Notes: generated from the letters alone by a model not told the origin. A DNA stretch of 53,097 nucleotides from Bacteroidaceae bacterium (GCA_017483665.1 JAFUVM010000078.1:1-53097); one strand, 5' to 3'; positions 31,420 to 40,011 are shown, counted from the stretch's first letter. Numbers and translations are program-made.

Positions 31420-32655
31420 ATGTACGCGCGTATGAGGAAGCTTGCAACCGTTTTGTTCGTCCTGTCCGTGTCGGCTGCGATGTCGGCCCAGGAGGGCGGG
31501 AAGTCTTTCACTTCTGTGTTGGCCCAGAAGAACATCCTGAACCACATGGACGTTGGTGTCAATGTCGGCACGATGGGTGTCGGCGTCGATGTGGCGGTGC
31601 CTGTGGGCAACTATGTGCGCGTACGTGCCGGCTACCACTATATGCCTCGTTTCACCATCAACTCCGACTTCCCTGTCGAGACACGCGGCGGCAGTCTCAG
31701 CGAGTCGGACCTGAAGCGTTACATGGGCAAGATGAACCAGGTGACCGACATCTTGGAACAGAACGGTCTCAGCCTCGACAACTATCCTACGGAAAAGGCG
31801 CTGATAGACAAGTTCAATGGCGTGGACCTGAAGGACAAAGTGTCGATGGGAATGCGCCCCAGCATGCATCAGTTCAAGCTTTTGGTGGATGTCCTTCCTT
31901 TTAAGAACAACAAGCATTGGAGCCTGACGACTGGCATCTTTGTCGGTCCGGCGCAGGTGGGCGATGCTTGCAATCGGGACAGTGAGACGCAGCTGCTGCA
32001 GGCCATCAATGCCTACAACGACCTGTACGTCATGTCGTGCAAGTGGGATTTGTTTGGCGGCGCGGATATTTCCTACAATGGCAGGAACCTTCGCGAGACG
32101 TTTGCCCAGATGGGCGTTGCTGGCTTTCCTTTGGGAACGTTCAGCAGGGACGTTACGCGCGTTGTTACCGACGAGAACGGCGAGGAGCAGACGATTGTGG
32201 CAAGGCAGGGCACTAAGGCAATCATGGTGCCTTCTGCCGACGGCGCTGCACGTGCTGTGATGGAGGTAGCCAAGGTTCGCCCCTACATCGGGTTTGGCTA
32301 CAATACGCATCTCTCTCGCAACAAGCGATGGCGGCTGAACGTCGATGCAGGCGTGATGTTCCTTTGCGGCGCCCCGAAGGTGTACGTTGACAACGTCTAC
32401 ACTGTCGACGAGACGCTCATCGACCTCGACAAAGAGATGTACGACATCGTCCGTGCCAACGAAAACTACGACTACAGTGTTCCAGAAGACCCTGTAACAA
32501 ATCCGATGTATATCGTCGACACCCCTCTGTCGCACGTCGACCTGATTCGCGATGTGAAGGGAATCCCCGGCAAGGTGGGCGACCTGGTGGACGTTGTCTC
32601 CAAGTTCAAGGTCTACCCGAATGCTACGGTGACGTTCTCGTACAGGTTGTATTAA
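31420..32655 (+). CDS. Outer membrane beta-barrel protein of unknown function
   Basis: The product (411 residues, or 407 from the ATG at 31432) has a signal peptide ending AAMSAQ and then alternating beta-strand patterns (VGVNVGTMGVGVDVAVPVG, VRVRAGYHYMPRF) that end in TVTFSYRLY, a C-terminal aromatic typical of barrel proteins. The central part around residues 90-130 is helical. No named family is recognised. It is the last gene of the plus-strand cluster and is followed by a good terminator at 32670. Confidence 0.75.
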   Translation: MYARMRKLATVLFVLSVSAAMSAQEGGKSFTSVLAQKNILNHMDVGVNVGTMGVGVDVAVPVGNYVRVRAGYHYMPRFTINSDFPVETRGGSLSESDLKRYMGKMNQVTDILEQNGLSLDNYPTEKALIDKFNGVDLKDKVSMGMRPSMHQFKLLVDVLPFKNNKHWSLTTGIFVGPAQVGDACNRDSETQLLQAINAYNDLYVMSCKWDLFGGADISYNGRNLRETFAQMGVAGFPLGTFSRDVTRVVTDENGEEQTIVARQGTKAIMVPSADGAARAVMEVAKVRPYIGFGYNTHLSRNKRWRLNVDAGVMFLCGAPKVYVDNVYTVDETLIDLDKEMYDIVRANENYDYSVPEDPVTNPMYIVDTPLSHVDLIRDVKGIPGKVGDLVDVVSKFKVYPNATVTFSYRLY

Positions 32656-32725
32656 GGCCCCTCTCCAAACCTCCCCCAAAGGGGAGGCTTTTTTGTTTTT
32701 GGGGGAGGTTGGGGTGAGGGGAGGA
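32655..32725. repeat. Palindromic repeat (family A) after the beta-barrel gene
   Basis: CCCCTCTCCAAACCTCCCCC is followed by AAAGGGGAGG, then on the far side of a T-run by GGGGGAGGTTGGGGTGAGGGG, so two copies face each other. The first copy doubles as a terminator. Confidence 0.7.
32670..32697 (+). terminator. Rho-independent terminator of the surface cluster
   Basis: CCTCCCC (32670-32676) and GGGGAGG (32681-32687) form a 7-bp stem with a CAAA loop, followed by CTTTTTTG. It lies 15 bases after the stop codon at 32655. Confidence 0.75.
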
Positions 32726-32727
32726 CC

Positions 32728-32829
32728 TCAGTAGCTCAGGCACGAGGTGGTGCCCAGGGCGGTGAGGAAGGCTGTGAGGGCGGCGACGGCCATCTTCACG
32801 AGCAGTTCGATAAATCTGTTTTTCTTCAT
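32728..32829 (-). CDS. Smalltalk-type small membrane protein
   Basis: This 33-residue frame starts MKKNRFIELLVKM and ends LGTTSCLSY with a single hydrophobic segment (VAALTAFLTALGTTSC). The size, the MKKN start and the ALGTTSC ending match the 'smalltalk' small proteins of Bacteroidales, known for standing beside HU-related and cell-wall-hydrolase genes. Its ATG overlaps the stop of the upstream gene as ATGA, so translation is coupled. No function is established. Confidence 0.75.
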   Translation of the reverse strand: MKKNRFIELLVKMAVAALTAFLTALGTTSCLSY

Positions 32830-33293
32830 TTGTTCTGTTTGTAAAGTTCAAAACCTTTGTTGACGATCTCTTCGGACAGGAGCATCCCGCACTCCTGTCG
32901 GGCCATTGCGCGGACGAGTGCCGGCCATTCGTGCTCGGTGAGCTGCTGCATGTCGCCGAGACCGGTCCACTGGCAGACGTTGCGGATGTAACGCTCTGTG
33001 TCGTTCTCCGTGGGCGGCGCCCAGCGGCGGATGATGTGGCGGATGCAGACTGCACCATGCACGACGGCATAGGTGCGGAGGATGCAGAAGGCGGCGCGGA
33101 GGCCCCATTCCATGCTCTCAAAGCGGCAAAAAGCCCCTCTCCCGACCTCCCCCAAAGGGGAGGCCACACTGGCGCAGAGGGGTTGCTCGCCTGGGTTTCT
33201 CCCCCCAAAGGGTGAGCCAGAGGGGGTCTCTTCCCCCTTCCACTTCTGTCCCTTGACTCGACGGATGTTCAGCGGGTTGTTGTTAGAGTTCAT
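32826..33293 (-). CDS. Phage P5-like (lysozyme-type) protein with repeat insertion
   Basis: The 155-residue frame begins MNSNNNPLNIRRVKGQKWKG and continues FESMEWGLRAAFCILRTYA and RWAPPTENDTERYIRNVC. These are motifs of the 'structural protein P5' family, small cell-wall-related proteins common in Bacteroidota and phages. Between the two, residues about 18-55 are the translation of a palindromic repeat, read in frame. The fold may tolerate the loop, but activity is uncertain. The start lies within a run of ATG-bearing repeats (TTCATAGTTCATAATTCATA on the plus strand), so it could shift by a few codons. Confidence 0.7.
   Translation of the reverse strand: MNSNNNPLNIRRVKGQKWKGEETPSGSPFGGRNPGEQPLCASVASPLGEVGRGAFCRFESMEWGLRAAFCILRTYAVVHGAVCIRHIIRRWAPPTENDTERYIRNVCQWTGLGDMQQLTEHEWPALVRAMARQECGMLLSEEIVNKGFELYKQNK
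33127..33240. repeat. Palindromic repeat (family A) inside the P5-like gene
   Basis: CCCCTCTCCCGACCTCCCCC followed by AAAGGGGAGG, and a second part with TTCTCCCCCCAAAGGGTGAG, fill about 114 bases. The length keeps the frame, adding some 38 residues to the protein. Confidence 0.75.
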
Positions 33294-33345
33294 AGTTCAT
33301 AATTCATAGTTCATAGTTAAGAGTTTTGCTTTTTTGTTTTCGCGG

Positions 33346-33395
33346 CCGGTCCCCGCCTCCCCTTTGGGGGAGGAGGGGTCAGGGGAGGAGAGGGG
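33346..33395. repeat. Palindromic repeat (family A) between HU-related and P5-like genes
   Basis: GCCTCCCCTTTGGGGGAGG followed by AGGGGTCAGGGGAGGAGAGG; the arrangement is the reverse of the copy at 33127. It ends just before the stop of the HU-related gene. Confidence 0.7.
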
Positions 33396-33396
33396 C

Positions 33397-33858
33397 TTAT
33401 TCCAGTCCCTGGATGGTGTCCTGGTTCTTGATGACCTCGATGGCAGAGCTCTGTGCGGCGCGGGTGGGCACGAGCTGGAAGGTGGCTTCGTCGCGGAGGT
33501 TCAGGAAGCTCTTGCCGGGAGTCCAGCTGACGTTCACCTCCTTGATGTTGGAGGCGGAGAAGGCGTCGGCAGTCTTAGCCCCTACGGTCTTGAGCTGTGC
33601 CTGGAAGTCGCCCAGCTCGCCGAGCTTGACGCGCTTGCCTTCGAGGATGAGCTCGCGCAGGCAGCTGACGGCGATGGTGAGGACGGCGAGGATGTCTCCC
33701 TTGCTGTAGACGCAGCCGTGGCTGGTGATGTGGTTGGCGAAGGCGTTGATGTCGAGCACTTCGCTGGACTGTGCTACGCCGTAGGCTTTGGTTTCGGTGA
33801 TGTTTTCCTTCTTGGTTCCGGGCTGTGCGGACATAATGGCAATGCTGTAGTTAATCAT
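33397..33858 (-). CDS. HU-related DNA-binding protein
   Basis: The 153-residue protein has the HU-related fold of Bacteroidales: an N-terminal part (INAFANHITSHGCVYSKGDI, LTIAVSCLRELILEGKRVKL) and GELGDFQAQLKTVGAKTADAF, where HU has its beta-arm. It is longer than true HU at both ends. Such proteins may bind DNA and are often placed next to smalltalk and cell-wall-hydrolase genes, as here. A 12-base palindrome lies about 50 bases upstream. What the set does is not known. Confidence 0.82.
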   Translation of the reverse strand: MINYSIAIMSAQPGTKKENITETKAYGVAQSSEVLDINAFANHITSHGCVYSKGDILAVLTIAVSCLRELILEGKRVKLGELGDFQAQLKTVGAKTADAFSASNIKEVNVSWTPGKSFLNLRDEATFQLVPTRAAQSSAIEVIKNQDTIQGLE

Positions 33859-33906
33859 TGTTTTTGGGGGTTGGTGAGAGTTAATAAAAGATGTTAGTTG
33901 TATCAG

Positions 33907-33918
33907 AGAAGCGCTTCT
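33907..33918. promoter_or_regulatory. 12-bp palindrome upstream of the HU-related gene
   Basis: AGAAGCGCTTCT is a perfect palindrome about 50 bases before the start of the HU-related gene, placed where an operator could act. The 308-base gap 33859-34166 holds this, the hup terminator and no gene that I can see. Confidence 0.3.
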
Positions 33919-34036
33919 ACTTATATATACTGCGTTCTGGTCCGTTTGTAAACCCTTTGCCTGAAGTTTTCTTTATGTGGCGGATGTTTTTTCCCTCTGC
34001 ACATATTAAATAATATACGCGCGTACGAAACAAAAA

Positions 34037-34063
34037 GACCCCTCCCGACATTTGGGAGGGGTC
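34037..34063 (-). terminator. Terminator downstream of hup
   Basis: GACCCCTCCC (34037-34046) pairs perfectly with GGGAGGGGTC (34054-34063); on the minus strand the stem is followed by TTTTTG. It lies about 105 bases after the hup stop codon. Confidence 0.7.
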
Positions 34064-34166
34064 GCAGGAGAGGCTTTTGCTCTACCTCGGCACTAACAGA
34101 AACTTGTTGTGCCTACAAAAAAGACGCTTCCCACGGGGAAGTGCCTATGAGGATGAGTGGAGCCGA

Positions 34167-34430
34167 TTAGAATGCGAGTTCAGCGCCAGCCTTGAACTTA
34201 ACTACCTTCTTGGCGGGGATAGTGATAGTCTTACCTGTTGCGGGGTTGACACCCTTGCGAGCGCCGCGCTCTGCTACGGCGAATGTGCCGAAGCCAACCA
34301 GAGCTACCTTGTCGTCTGCCTTAACTGCTGCGGTGATGGCGTCCAGAGTTGCCTCCAGTGCCTTCTTTGCGTCTACCTTGCTCAAGCCTGCGCCCTCGGC
34401 GATCTTGGCTACTAATTCAGTCTTATTCAT
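34167..34430 (-). CDS. hup: DNA-binding protein HU
   Basis: The 87-residue protein is a canonical HU: MNKTELVAKIAEGAGLSK, the VALVGFGTFAVAERGARKG arm base and GVNPATGKTITIPAKKVVKF arm tip. HU bends and compacts DNA as a dimer. It has its own promoter at 34497-34504 and terminator, and is divergent from the rhomboid gene. The symbol is generic, since Bacteroidota carry several HU genes. Confidence 0.95.
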   Translation of the reverse strand: MNKTELVAKIAEGAGLSKVDAKKALEATLDAITAAVKADDKVALVGFGTFAVAERGARKGVNPATGKTITIPAKKVVKFKAGAELAF

Positions 34431-34496
34431 ACTTGAAAATTAAATTGTTGTTTGTAATTTGGTTGTTTATTATGCTAATTCTATAGTTTTGCCTTA

Positions 34497-34504
34497 CAAA
34501 TATA
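34497..34504 (-). promoter_or_regulatory. Bacteroidota -7 box for hup
   Basis: On the minus strand TATATTTG matches TAnnTTTG and leaves a leader of about 60 bases before the hup ATG. Confidence 0.55.
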
Positions 34505-34609
34505 GAGAAACTTGCTCTAACAGCAAAGGAATTAGATGAAAAAATGCTATAAATTGTGAAAATTTTATTTGTTTGATGCTTTTTCACCTTCTTCTCCGTC
34601 TATTTTTTG

Positions 34610-34617
34610 TACCTTTG
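34610..34617 (+). promoter_or_regulatory. Bacteroidota -7 box for the rhomboid gene
   Basis: TACCTTTG matches the consensus exactly. It lies downstream of the first possible in-frame start of the rhomboid gene and so supports the ATG at 34651. Confidence 0.65.
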
Positions 34618-34650
34618 CAGGCGAAAAAAGAAAACTACAGACCTATCGAT

Positions 34651-35601
34651 ATGAATAACATGCCTCCCATAACTAAAAACCTGCTCATCATTAACGTGCT
34701 ATGCTTTCTGGCCAGCCTGGCATTCAGTACGCACGGCATAGACCTCGAGGAATTGTTTGGCCTGCATTTCGTGCTGGCTGGCCATTTCCGCCCCTGGCAG
34801 TTCTTCACCTACATGTTCATGCATGCCAACTGGCAGCATCTCTTCTTCAATATGTTTGCCGTCTGGATGTTCGGACGCATCATGGAGCAGACGATGGGGC
34901 AGGGGCGTTTCCTCTTCTACTACCTGACGTGCGGCCTGGGCGCCGGCCTCATGCAGGAGCTGGTGCAGCTGGTGGAGTTCTGGTACTACGGCTTCGGCAG
35001 CTACGACCAGGTGTCGCTCGGCGGGGCGCTCGTCCCCATGGCCGACTATCTGGACCGCTGGAACACCGTCGGAGCCTCGGGTGCCGTCTATGGCATCCTG
35101 CTCTCCTTCGGCATGACGTTCCCCGAGGAGCGCATCTTCATCTTCCCCCTGCCCGTGCCCATCAAGGCCAAGTTCTTCGTCATGGGCTATGCCGTCATCG
35201 AGCTCCTCTCGGCACTCTCGCAGAAAGGCGACGGCGTGGCACACATGGCCCACCTGGGCGGCATGCTCGTGGGCTTCCTGCTGCTCCTCTACTGGCGCGG
35301 CGGAGGCGGCAAGGGCGGACGCGGCGGCTACCGCAGCTACGGGCGAGGCGACAGCTCGTGGGACGGCTTCCGAAGCTGGTTCTCCTCGCTGGGCGACAGG
35401 ATTTCGTCCCTGTGGAAACGCAAGGAGCCGCACATCGACGTCACCTACGGCGGGCAGTACAACCGCGAGACGGCCTACCGCCAACAGAAGAAACAAGAAG
35501 AGGAAGAGCTCAACCGCATCCTGGACAAGATAAAGAAGAGCGGCTACAACGAGCTCACCGACGAGGAGAAGCGCCGGCTCTTCGACATGAGCAGAAAATG
35601 A
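34651..35601 (+). CDS. Rhomboid family intramembrane serine protease
   Basis: The start at 34651 (MNNMPPITKNLL) is chosen because a promoter lies between it and the earlier open frame; it gives 316 residues. The serine motif GASGAVYGIL and the histidine in HMAHLGGMLVG form the catalytic dyad of rhomboids, and six membrane segments are visible, with HANWQHLFFNMFAVWMFG in the second. The C-terminal third is cytosolic, Gly/Arg-rich then charged. Such proteases cut transmembrane segments of other proteins; the substrate here is unknown. A 9-bp repeat separates it from the next gene. Confidence 0.92.
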   Translation: MNNMPPITKNLLIINVLCFLASLAFSTHGIDLEELFGLHFVLAGHFRPWQFFTYMFMHANWQHLFFNMFAVWMFGRIMEQTMGQGRFLFYYLTCGLGAGLMQELVQLVEFWYYGFGSYDQVSLGGALVPMADYLDRWNTVGASGAVYGILLSFGMTFPEERIFIFPLPVPIKAKFFVMGYAVIELLSALSQKGDGVAHMAHLGGMLVGFLLLLYWRGGGGKGGRGGYRSYGRGDSSWDGFRSWFSSLGDRISSLWKRKEPHIDVTYGGQYNRETAYRQQKKQEEEELNRILDKIKKSGYNELTDEEKRRLFDMSRK

Positions 35602-35606
35602 AACAA

Positions 35607-35651
35607 GGCCATAGGACCTATAAGACCCATAGGACCCATTAGACCCATAAG
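35607..35651. repeat. 9-bp tandem repeat between rhomboid and phosphatase genes
   Basis: Five units, seen on the minus strand as TTATGGGTC, TAATGGGTC, CTATGGGTC, TTATAGGTC and CTATGGCC. This is the same family as 14983-15051, in the opposite orientation. Confidence 0.8.
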
Positions 35652-35657
35652 TTCCCA

Positions 35658-36716
35658 ATGCAGAATTTTCTGAAGCGCTTCTCCATCAGCCTGTTGCTTG
35701 GTGCCAACGTCTGCACCACGCTGCTGCTGTGGCTGTGCGTGGCGCTCACCTTCGTCTCGCCCGATGCCATCCCGCGCCTCTCGCTCCTAACGCTCGCCTT
35801 CCCCGTCTTCCTGGCCGTCGAAGTGCTCTTCCTGCTCTTCTGGCTCCTGTTCTACGCAAGGCTTGCCTTGGTGCCCGTCGTCGGACTCCTCGTCGTTGGC
35901 GGCTACATCCTCGACTACTGTCCCCTGCGTCTCCCCGCCGAAACCGACGGCACGGACAGCGCCCTGACCGTCATCTCCTATAACGTAGGCGGCATGTCGG
36001 ACAAGGAACAACGCGCTGAACTGCTCAGCTTCCTCGGCACCGCCGATGCCGACATCGTCTGTCTGCAAGAGCTCCCTGGGCATTTCATCGAGAACCACCG
36101 GAAGTGGGTCGACTCCATGTCCTACCACACCCTGCAGAGCGGCAGCGTAGCCATCCTCTCGCGCCGTCCCTTCCTGAGCGACACCCTGCACATCAGCTTT
36201 CCCACCCGTTCCAACAGCAGCTTTGCCTGCCTGATAGACCTCGACGGCGACAGCCTGCTCGTCGTGAACAATCACCTGGAGAGCAACCACCTGAGCGAGG
36301 AAGAGAAGAGCGAGTATGCCCACACCATCACCGACCCCCATCGCCAGACCATCAAGAGCAGTTCGCGCATGCTCGTGGGCAAGCTGAGCGAAGCCGCGGG
36401 CTACCGCGGAGCACAGGCCGACAGCGTCTGCGCCTTCATCGACCGCTATACCGGCCACCCCACCATTGTCTGTGGCGACCTCAACGAGACGCCCATCTCC
36501 TACGTCTACCAGCAGTTCGACCGTCACCTCGTGTCGGCCTATCGCGAGGCAGGCACCGGCCCGGGCTTTTCTTACTCCCGACGCTCCTTCCCGGTGCGCA
36601 TCGACCACCTTTTCCACTCCCCCCATTGGACCTGCACGGCGTACCGCATCGACCGCACCATTTCGGTCTCCGACCACTATCCGCTCATCGTCCGTTTGCG
36701 GAAAAAAGTGCAATAA
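35658..36716 (+). CDS. Membrane-anchored endonuclease/exonuclease/phosphatase family protein
   Basis: The 352-residue protein has three membrane segments in the first 90 residues and then the EEP fold: ISYNVGG, VCLQELPGH, NNHLESNHL, VCGDLNETP, RIDHLFHS and SDHYPLIV. The catalytic domain should lie outside the cytoplasm. Members of this group cleave phosphodiesters in nucleic acids or lipids (for example sphingomyelinase-like), and the substrate cannot be read from the sequence. It follows the rhomboid gene by 56 bases and may share its transcript. Confidence 0.88.
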   Translation: MQNFLKRFSISLLLGANVCTTLLLWLCVALTFVSPDAIPRLSLLTLAFPVFLAVEVLFLLFWLLFYARLALVPVVGLLVVGGYILDYCPLRLPAETDGTDSALTVISYNVGGMSDKEQRAELLSFLGTADADIVCLQELPGHFIENHRKWVDSMSYHTLQSGSVAILSRRPFLSDTLHISFPTRSNSSFACLIDLDGDSLLVVNNHLESNHLSEEEKSEYAHTITDPHRQTIKSSSRMLVGKLSEAAGYRGAQADSVCAFIDRYTGHPTIVCGDLNETPISYVYQQFDRHLVSAYREAGTGPGFSYSRRSFPVRIDHLFHSPHWTCTAYRIDRTISVSDHYPLIVRLRKKVQ

Positions 36717-36772
36717 AACTCCTTTTATGCGTAAAAAAGTGGCAAAAACTCTTTTCTTTCAGGAAAAAAGCG

Positions 36773-36780
36773 TATCTTTG
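36773..36780 (+). promoter_or_regulatory. Bacteroidota -7 box for secDF
   Basis: TATCTTTG matches TAnnTTTG and leaves a leader of about 55 bases, A-rich before the ATG at 36840. Confidence 0.6.
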
Positions 36781-36839
36781 CACGCTATAATGCCCAAACA
36801 GAACAAAAACAAACAAAACATTAAATAAAATTACTAACA

Positions 36840-39800
36840 ATGCAAAACAAAGGATTTGTAAAGGTTTTCGCGCTCCTGCTGACGCTGGTGTGCATCTTTT
36901 ACTTGAGTTTCTCCGTTGTGACGAGTCACTTCGAGAGCAAGGCTGAGGCTATCGCACAGACCGAGGGTCAGGAAGCATCCGACCGTTATCTGGACTCCCT
37001 GCTCAACAACAAGGTGTACTGCAATGTGTGGACTCTGAAGGAGTGCCGCGAGATGGGCATCGGCCTGGGTCTCGACCTCAAGGGCGGTATGAATGTCATC
37101 CTCGAGGTAAGTGTACCCGACGTCATCAAGGCACTGGCCGACCACAAGGAGGAGACCGACGAAAACTTCCGCAAGGCCGTGGTGCAGGCAACAGCAGCCG
37201 CCCAGGGCAGCCAGAGTGACTTTATTACCTTATTTATTAAGAATTACAAGGAGCTGGAGCCCAATAAGGCCCTGGCCGAGCTCTTTGCCACACAGCAGCT
37301 CCGCGACAAGGTGACCACGAAGAGCACCGACAAGGAGGTGGAGAACGTGCTCCGCGCCGAGGTGAAGAGTGCCATCGACAACTCTTACAACGTGCTCCGC
37401 ACCCGTATCGACCGCTTCGGCGTGGTACAGCCCAACATCCAGGCTCTCGAAGGCCAGGAGGGTCGCATCATGGTCGAAATGCCCGGCGTGAAGGAGCCTG
37501 AGCGCGTGCGTAAGCTCTTGCAGGGCAGCGCCAACCTGGAGTTCTGGGAGACCTACAACACACAGGAAATCGTTCCCTTCCTCATCTCTCTCGACACCAA
37601 GCTTGCCGCAGCGCTGAGCACCATCGACGAGACAGCTCCTGCCGACACAGCAGCAGCCGTTGCTCAGACCGACGAGCTTCCCATCGAGGAGAAGGCCGAC
37701 ACAGCCAAGGCAACAGCCGACCTGGCTTCTGCCGTAGCCGAGAAAGAGGGCGAGAGCACACAGAGCATGTCTGCTGCCGACATCGAGAGGGCTCGCAAGC
37801 GCAATCCCCTGCTCAGCCGTCTGCAGCCCGCTCAGGGCGCCTATGGCTGCGTGGTAGGCTTTGCCAACAAGCGCGACATGGCTGCCATCGACGAGCTCCT
37901 CGCTTCTCCCGAAGCCAAAGAGGTTCTTCCCTCTGACCTCCGTCTCAAGTGGGGCGTGAAGGGCATGGGCGAAGGTGCCGGAGCCAATGTCTACGAGCTC
38001 TATGCCATCAAGGTGACCGAACGCAACGGCCGTGCTCCCCTGGAGGGCGACGTTGTGACCGATGCCAGCGACTCTTTCGACCAGGCTGGTCGTCCCTGCG
38101 TAAGCATGAAGATGAACGTCGACGGTGCACGCCGCTGGGCAGCCCTCACCAAGGCTAACCTGAAGCGCAGCGTTGCCATCGTGCTCGACGACAACGTCTA
38201 CAGCGCACCCACCGTGCAGAGCGAAATCACGGGTGGCAACTCCGAGATTACGGGTAACTTCACTGCAGAGGACACCCGCGACCTTGCCAACGTGCTGAAG
38301 TCCGGTAAGATGCCCGCTCCGGCCAAGATCGTGAGCGAGGAGATTGTAGGTCCCTCTCTGGGTGCCGAGTCCATCCGCCAAGGTATCTGGAGCTGCGTCA
38401 TCGCCTTCGTTATCCTGATGTGCTACATGATTATGATGTACGGCTTCATCCCCGGCATGGTTGCCAACGGAGCCCTCTTGCTCAACCTCTTCTTCACCAT
38501 CGGCATCCTGACCAGCTTCCAGGCAGCCCTCACCATGAGCGGTATCGCCGGTATGGTGCTGTCGCTGGGTATGGCCGTCGATGCAAATGTGCTCATCTAC
38601 GAGCGCACGAAGGAGGAGATGAAGGCCGGCAAGAAGGTGCGCGAAGCACTGGCTGCCGGTTACAGCAACGCCTTCAGCGCCATCTTCGACTCGAACCTGA
38701 CGTCCGTCATCACGGCTATCATCCTCTACTACTTCGGTACAGGTCCTATCCGCGGCTTCGCTACGACGTTGCTCATCGGTATCTGCGTCAGCTTCTTCAC
38801 CGCTGTGTTCCTGACACGCGTAGTCTACTCGCAGGTGATGGAAAAGGACAAGTGGCTCGGCCTGACTTTCCGTACAGCCATCGGCGACAAGATTTCCTTC
38901 CAGAACCCCACTTACAAGTTCATGAGCGCCTACAAGAAGAGCTTCACTATCTTCGGCGCACTGGCAATCATCAGCATCTGCTTCATGCTCACTCGCGGCT
39001 TCAGCAAGAGCATCGACTTCACCGGCGGTCGCAACTTCGTCGTGCTGTTCGAGAACGAGGTGCAGCCCGAGGTTGTCCGCGGTCTGCTCTCCGAGGCCTT
39101 CCCCGAAAGCAACACCAGCGCCATTGCGCTCGGTACAGAGGGCAAGACCATCCGTATCTCCACCAACTATCGCATTGAGGAAGACGGCATCGAGGTGGAC
39201 AGCGAGATTGAAAGCAAACTCTTCGAGACCCTGAAGGGCGGCGGTCTGCTGGCAGGCGACCTGACCTTGGAGAACTTCATCAACCGCGACGAGCGTGCCG
39301 GCGGCTCTATCATCAGCAGCCAGAAGGTAGGTCCCTCGGTGGCTGAGGACATCACCTACGGAGCCATCTGGAGTGTCATCCTGGCCTTCATCGCCATCTT
39401 CGTCTACATCTTCATCCGCTTCCGCAACCTGTCGTTCTCCATCGGTGCCATCACAGCCCTGTTTGTCGACATCATCCTCATCCTGGGTATGTACAGCATT
39501 TGCTGGGGCTGGATGCCCTTCTCGCTCGAGATCGACCAGACGTTCATCGGTGCCGTGCTGACCGCTATCGGTTACTCTATCAACGACAAGGTGGTTGTCT
39601 TCGACCGCATCCGCGAGTTCCTCCACCTGCACCCGAAGCGCGACAAGCAGGAACTCTTCAACGAGTCCTTGAACAGCACCTTGAACCGTACCATCAACAC
39701 CTCTGTATCTACGTTCATCGTACTTGCAGTCATCTTCTGCCTCGGCGGTGCCAGCATCCGCTCGTTCGCCTTCGCCATGATTCTGGGTGTCGTATTCGGT

Positions 39801-39887
39801 ACGCTGTCGTCCATCTTCGTGGCAGCTCCCACAGCTTACCTCACACGCGGTAAGAGCATCGTGGAAGTCGAAGAAGAGAAGAAGTAA
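36840..39887 (+). CDS. secDF: Protein translocase subunit SecDF (fused)
   Basis: The 1015-residue protein joins SecD and SecF, which use the proton gradient to help pull proteins through SecYEG. The SecD part shows DLKGGMNVIL (about residue 79), the extracytoplasmic P1 domain with a long Ala/Glu-rich insert (about 255-320), and GMAVDANVLIYERTKEE (about 578) in its membrane half. The SecF part starts near residue 700 with SIDFTGGRNFVVLF and has TAIGYSINDKVVVFDRIRE. Fusion is usual in Bacteroidota. It has its own promoter and stands alone. Confidence 0.97.
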   Translation: MQNKGFVKVFALLLTLVCIFYLSFSVVTSHFESKAEAIAQTEGQEASDRYLDSLLNNKVYCNVWTLKECREMGIGLGLDLKGGMNVILEVSVPDVIKALADHKEETDENFRKAVVQATAAAQGSQSDFITLFIKNYKELEPNKALAELFATQQLRDKVTTKSTDKEVENVLRAEVKSAIDNSYNVLRTRIDRFGVVQPNIQALEGQEGRIMVEMPGVKEPERVRKLLQGSANLEFWETYNTQEIVPFLISLDTKLAAALSTIDETAPADTAAAVAQTDELPIEEKADTAKATADLASAVAEKEGESTQSMSAADIERARKRNPLLSRLQPAQGAYGCVVGFANKRDMAAIDELLASPEAKEVLPSDLRLKWGVKGMGEGAGANVYELYAIKVTERNGRAPLEGDVVTDASDSFDQAGRPCVSMKMNVDGARRWAALTKANLKRSVAIVLDDNVYSAPTVQSEITGGNSEITGNFTAEDTRDLANVLKSGKMPAPAKIVSEEIVGPSLGAESIRQGIWSCVIAFVILMCYMIMMYGFIPGMVANGALLLNLFFTIGILTSFQAALTMSGIAGMVLSLGMAVDANVLIYERTKEEMKAGKKVREALAAGYSNAFSAIFDSNLTSVITAIILYYFGTGPIRGFATTLLIGICVSFFTAVFLTRVVYSQVMEKDKWLGLTFRTAIGDKISFQNPTYKFMSAYKKSFTIFGALAIISICFMLTRGFSKSIDFTGGRNFVVLFENEVQPEVVRGLLSEAFPESNTSAIALGTEGKTIRISTNYRIEEDGIEVDSEIESKLFETLKGGGLLAGDLTLENFINRDERAGGSIISSQKVGPSVAEDITYGAIWSVILAFIAIFVYIFIRFRNLSFSIGAITALFVDIILILGMYSICWGWMPFSLEIDQTFIGAVLTAIGYSINDKVVVFDRIREFLHLHPKRDKQELFNESLNSTLNRTINTSVSTFIVLAVIFCLGGASIRSFAFAMILGVVFGTLSSIFVAAPTAYLTRGKSIVEVEEEKK

Positions 39888-40011
39888 GAAGCAGGAATCC
39901 GACGGGGTCTGACCCCTGCAGATTCGCCTTGATAGAAAGAAGGACGTGTGTCAAGAGTCATTGGCACATGTCCTTCTTTGTCTTTCAACACGTGGTTATT
40001 ACCAGTACCGC

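Noticed and set aside
33859-34166. tRNA or small RNA gene in the gap before hup
   Set aside because: No cloverleaf or known RNA motif was seen by eye; only a palindrome and a terminator are present.
37230-39632. 800-residue open frame antisense to secDF
   Set aside because: It lies fully inside secDF, has no recognisable motif, and comes from the G+C-rich codon pattern of the real gene.
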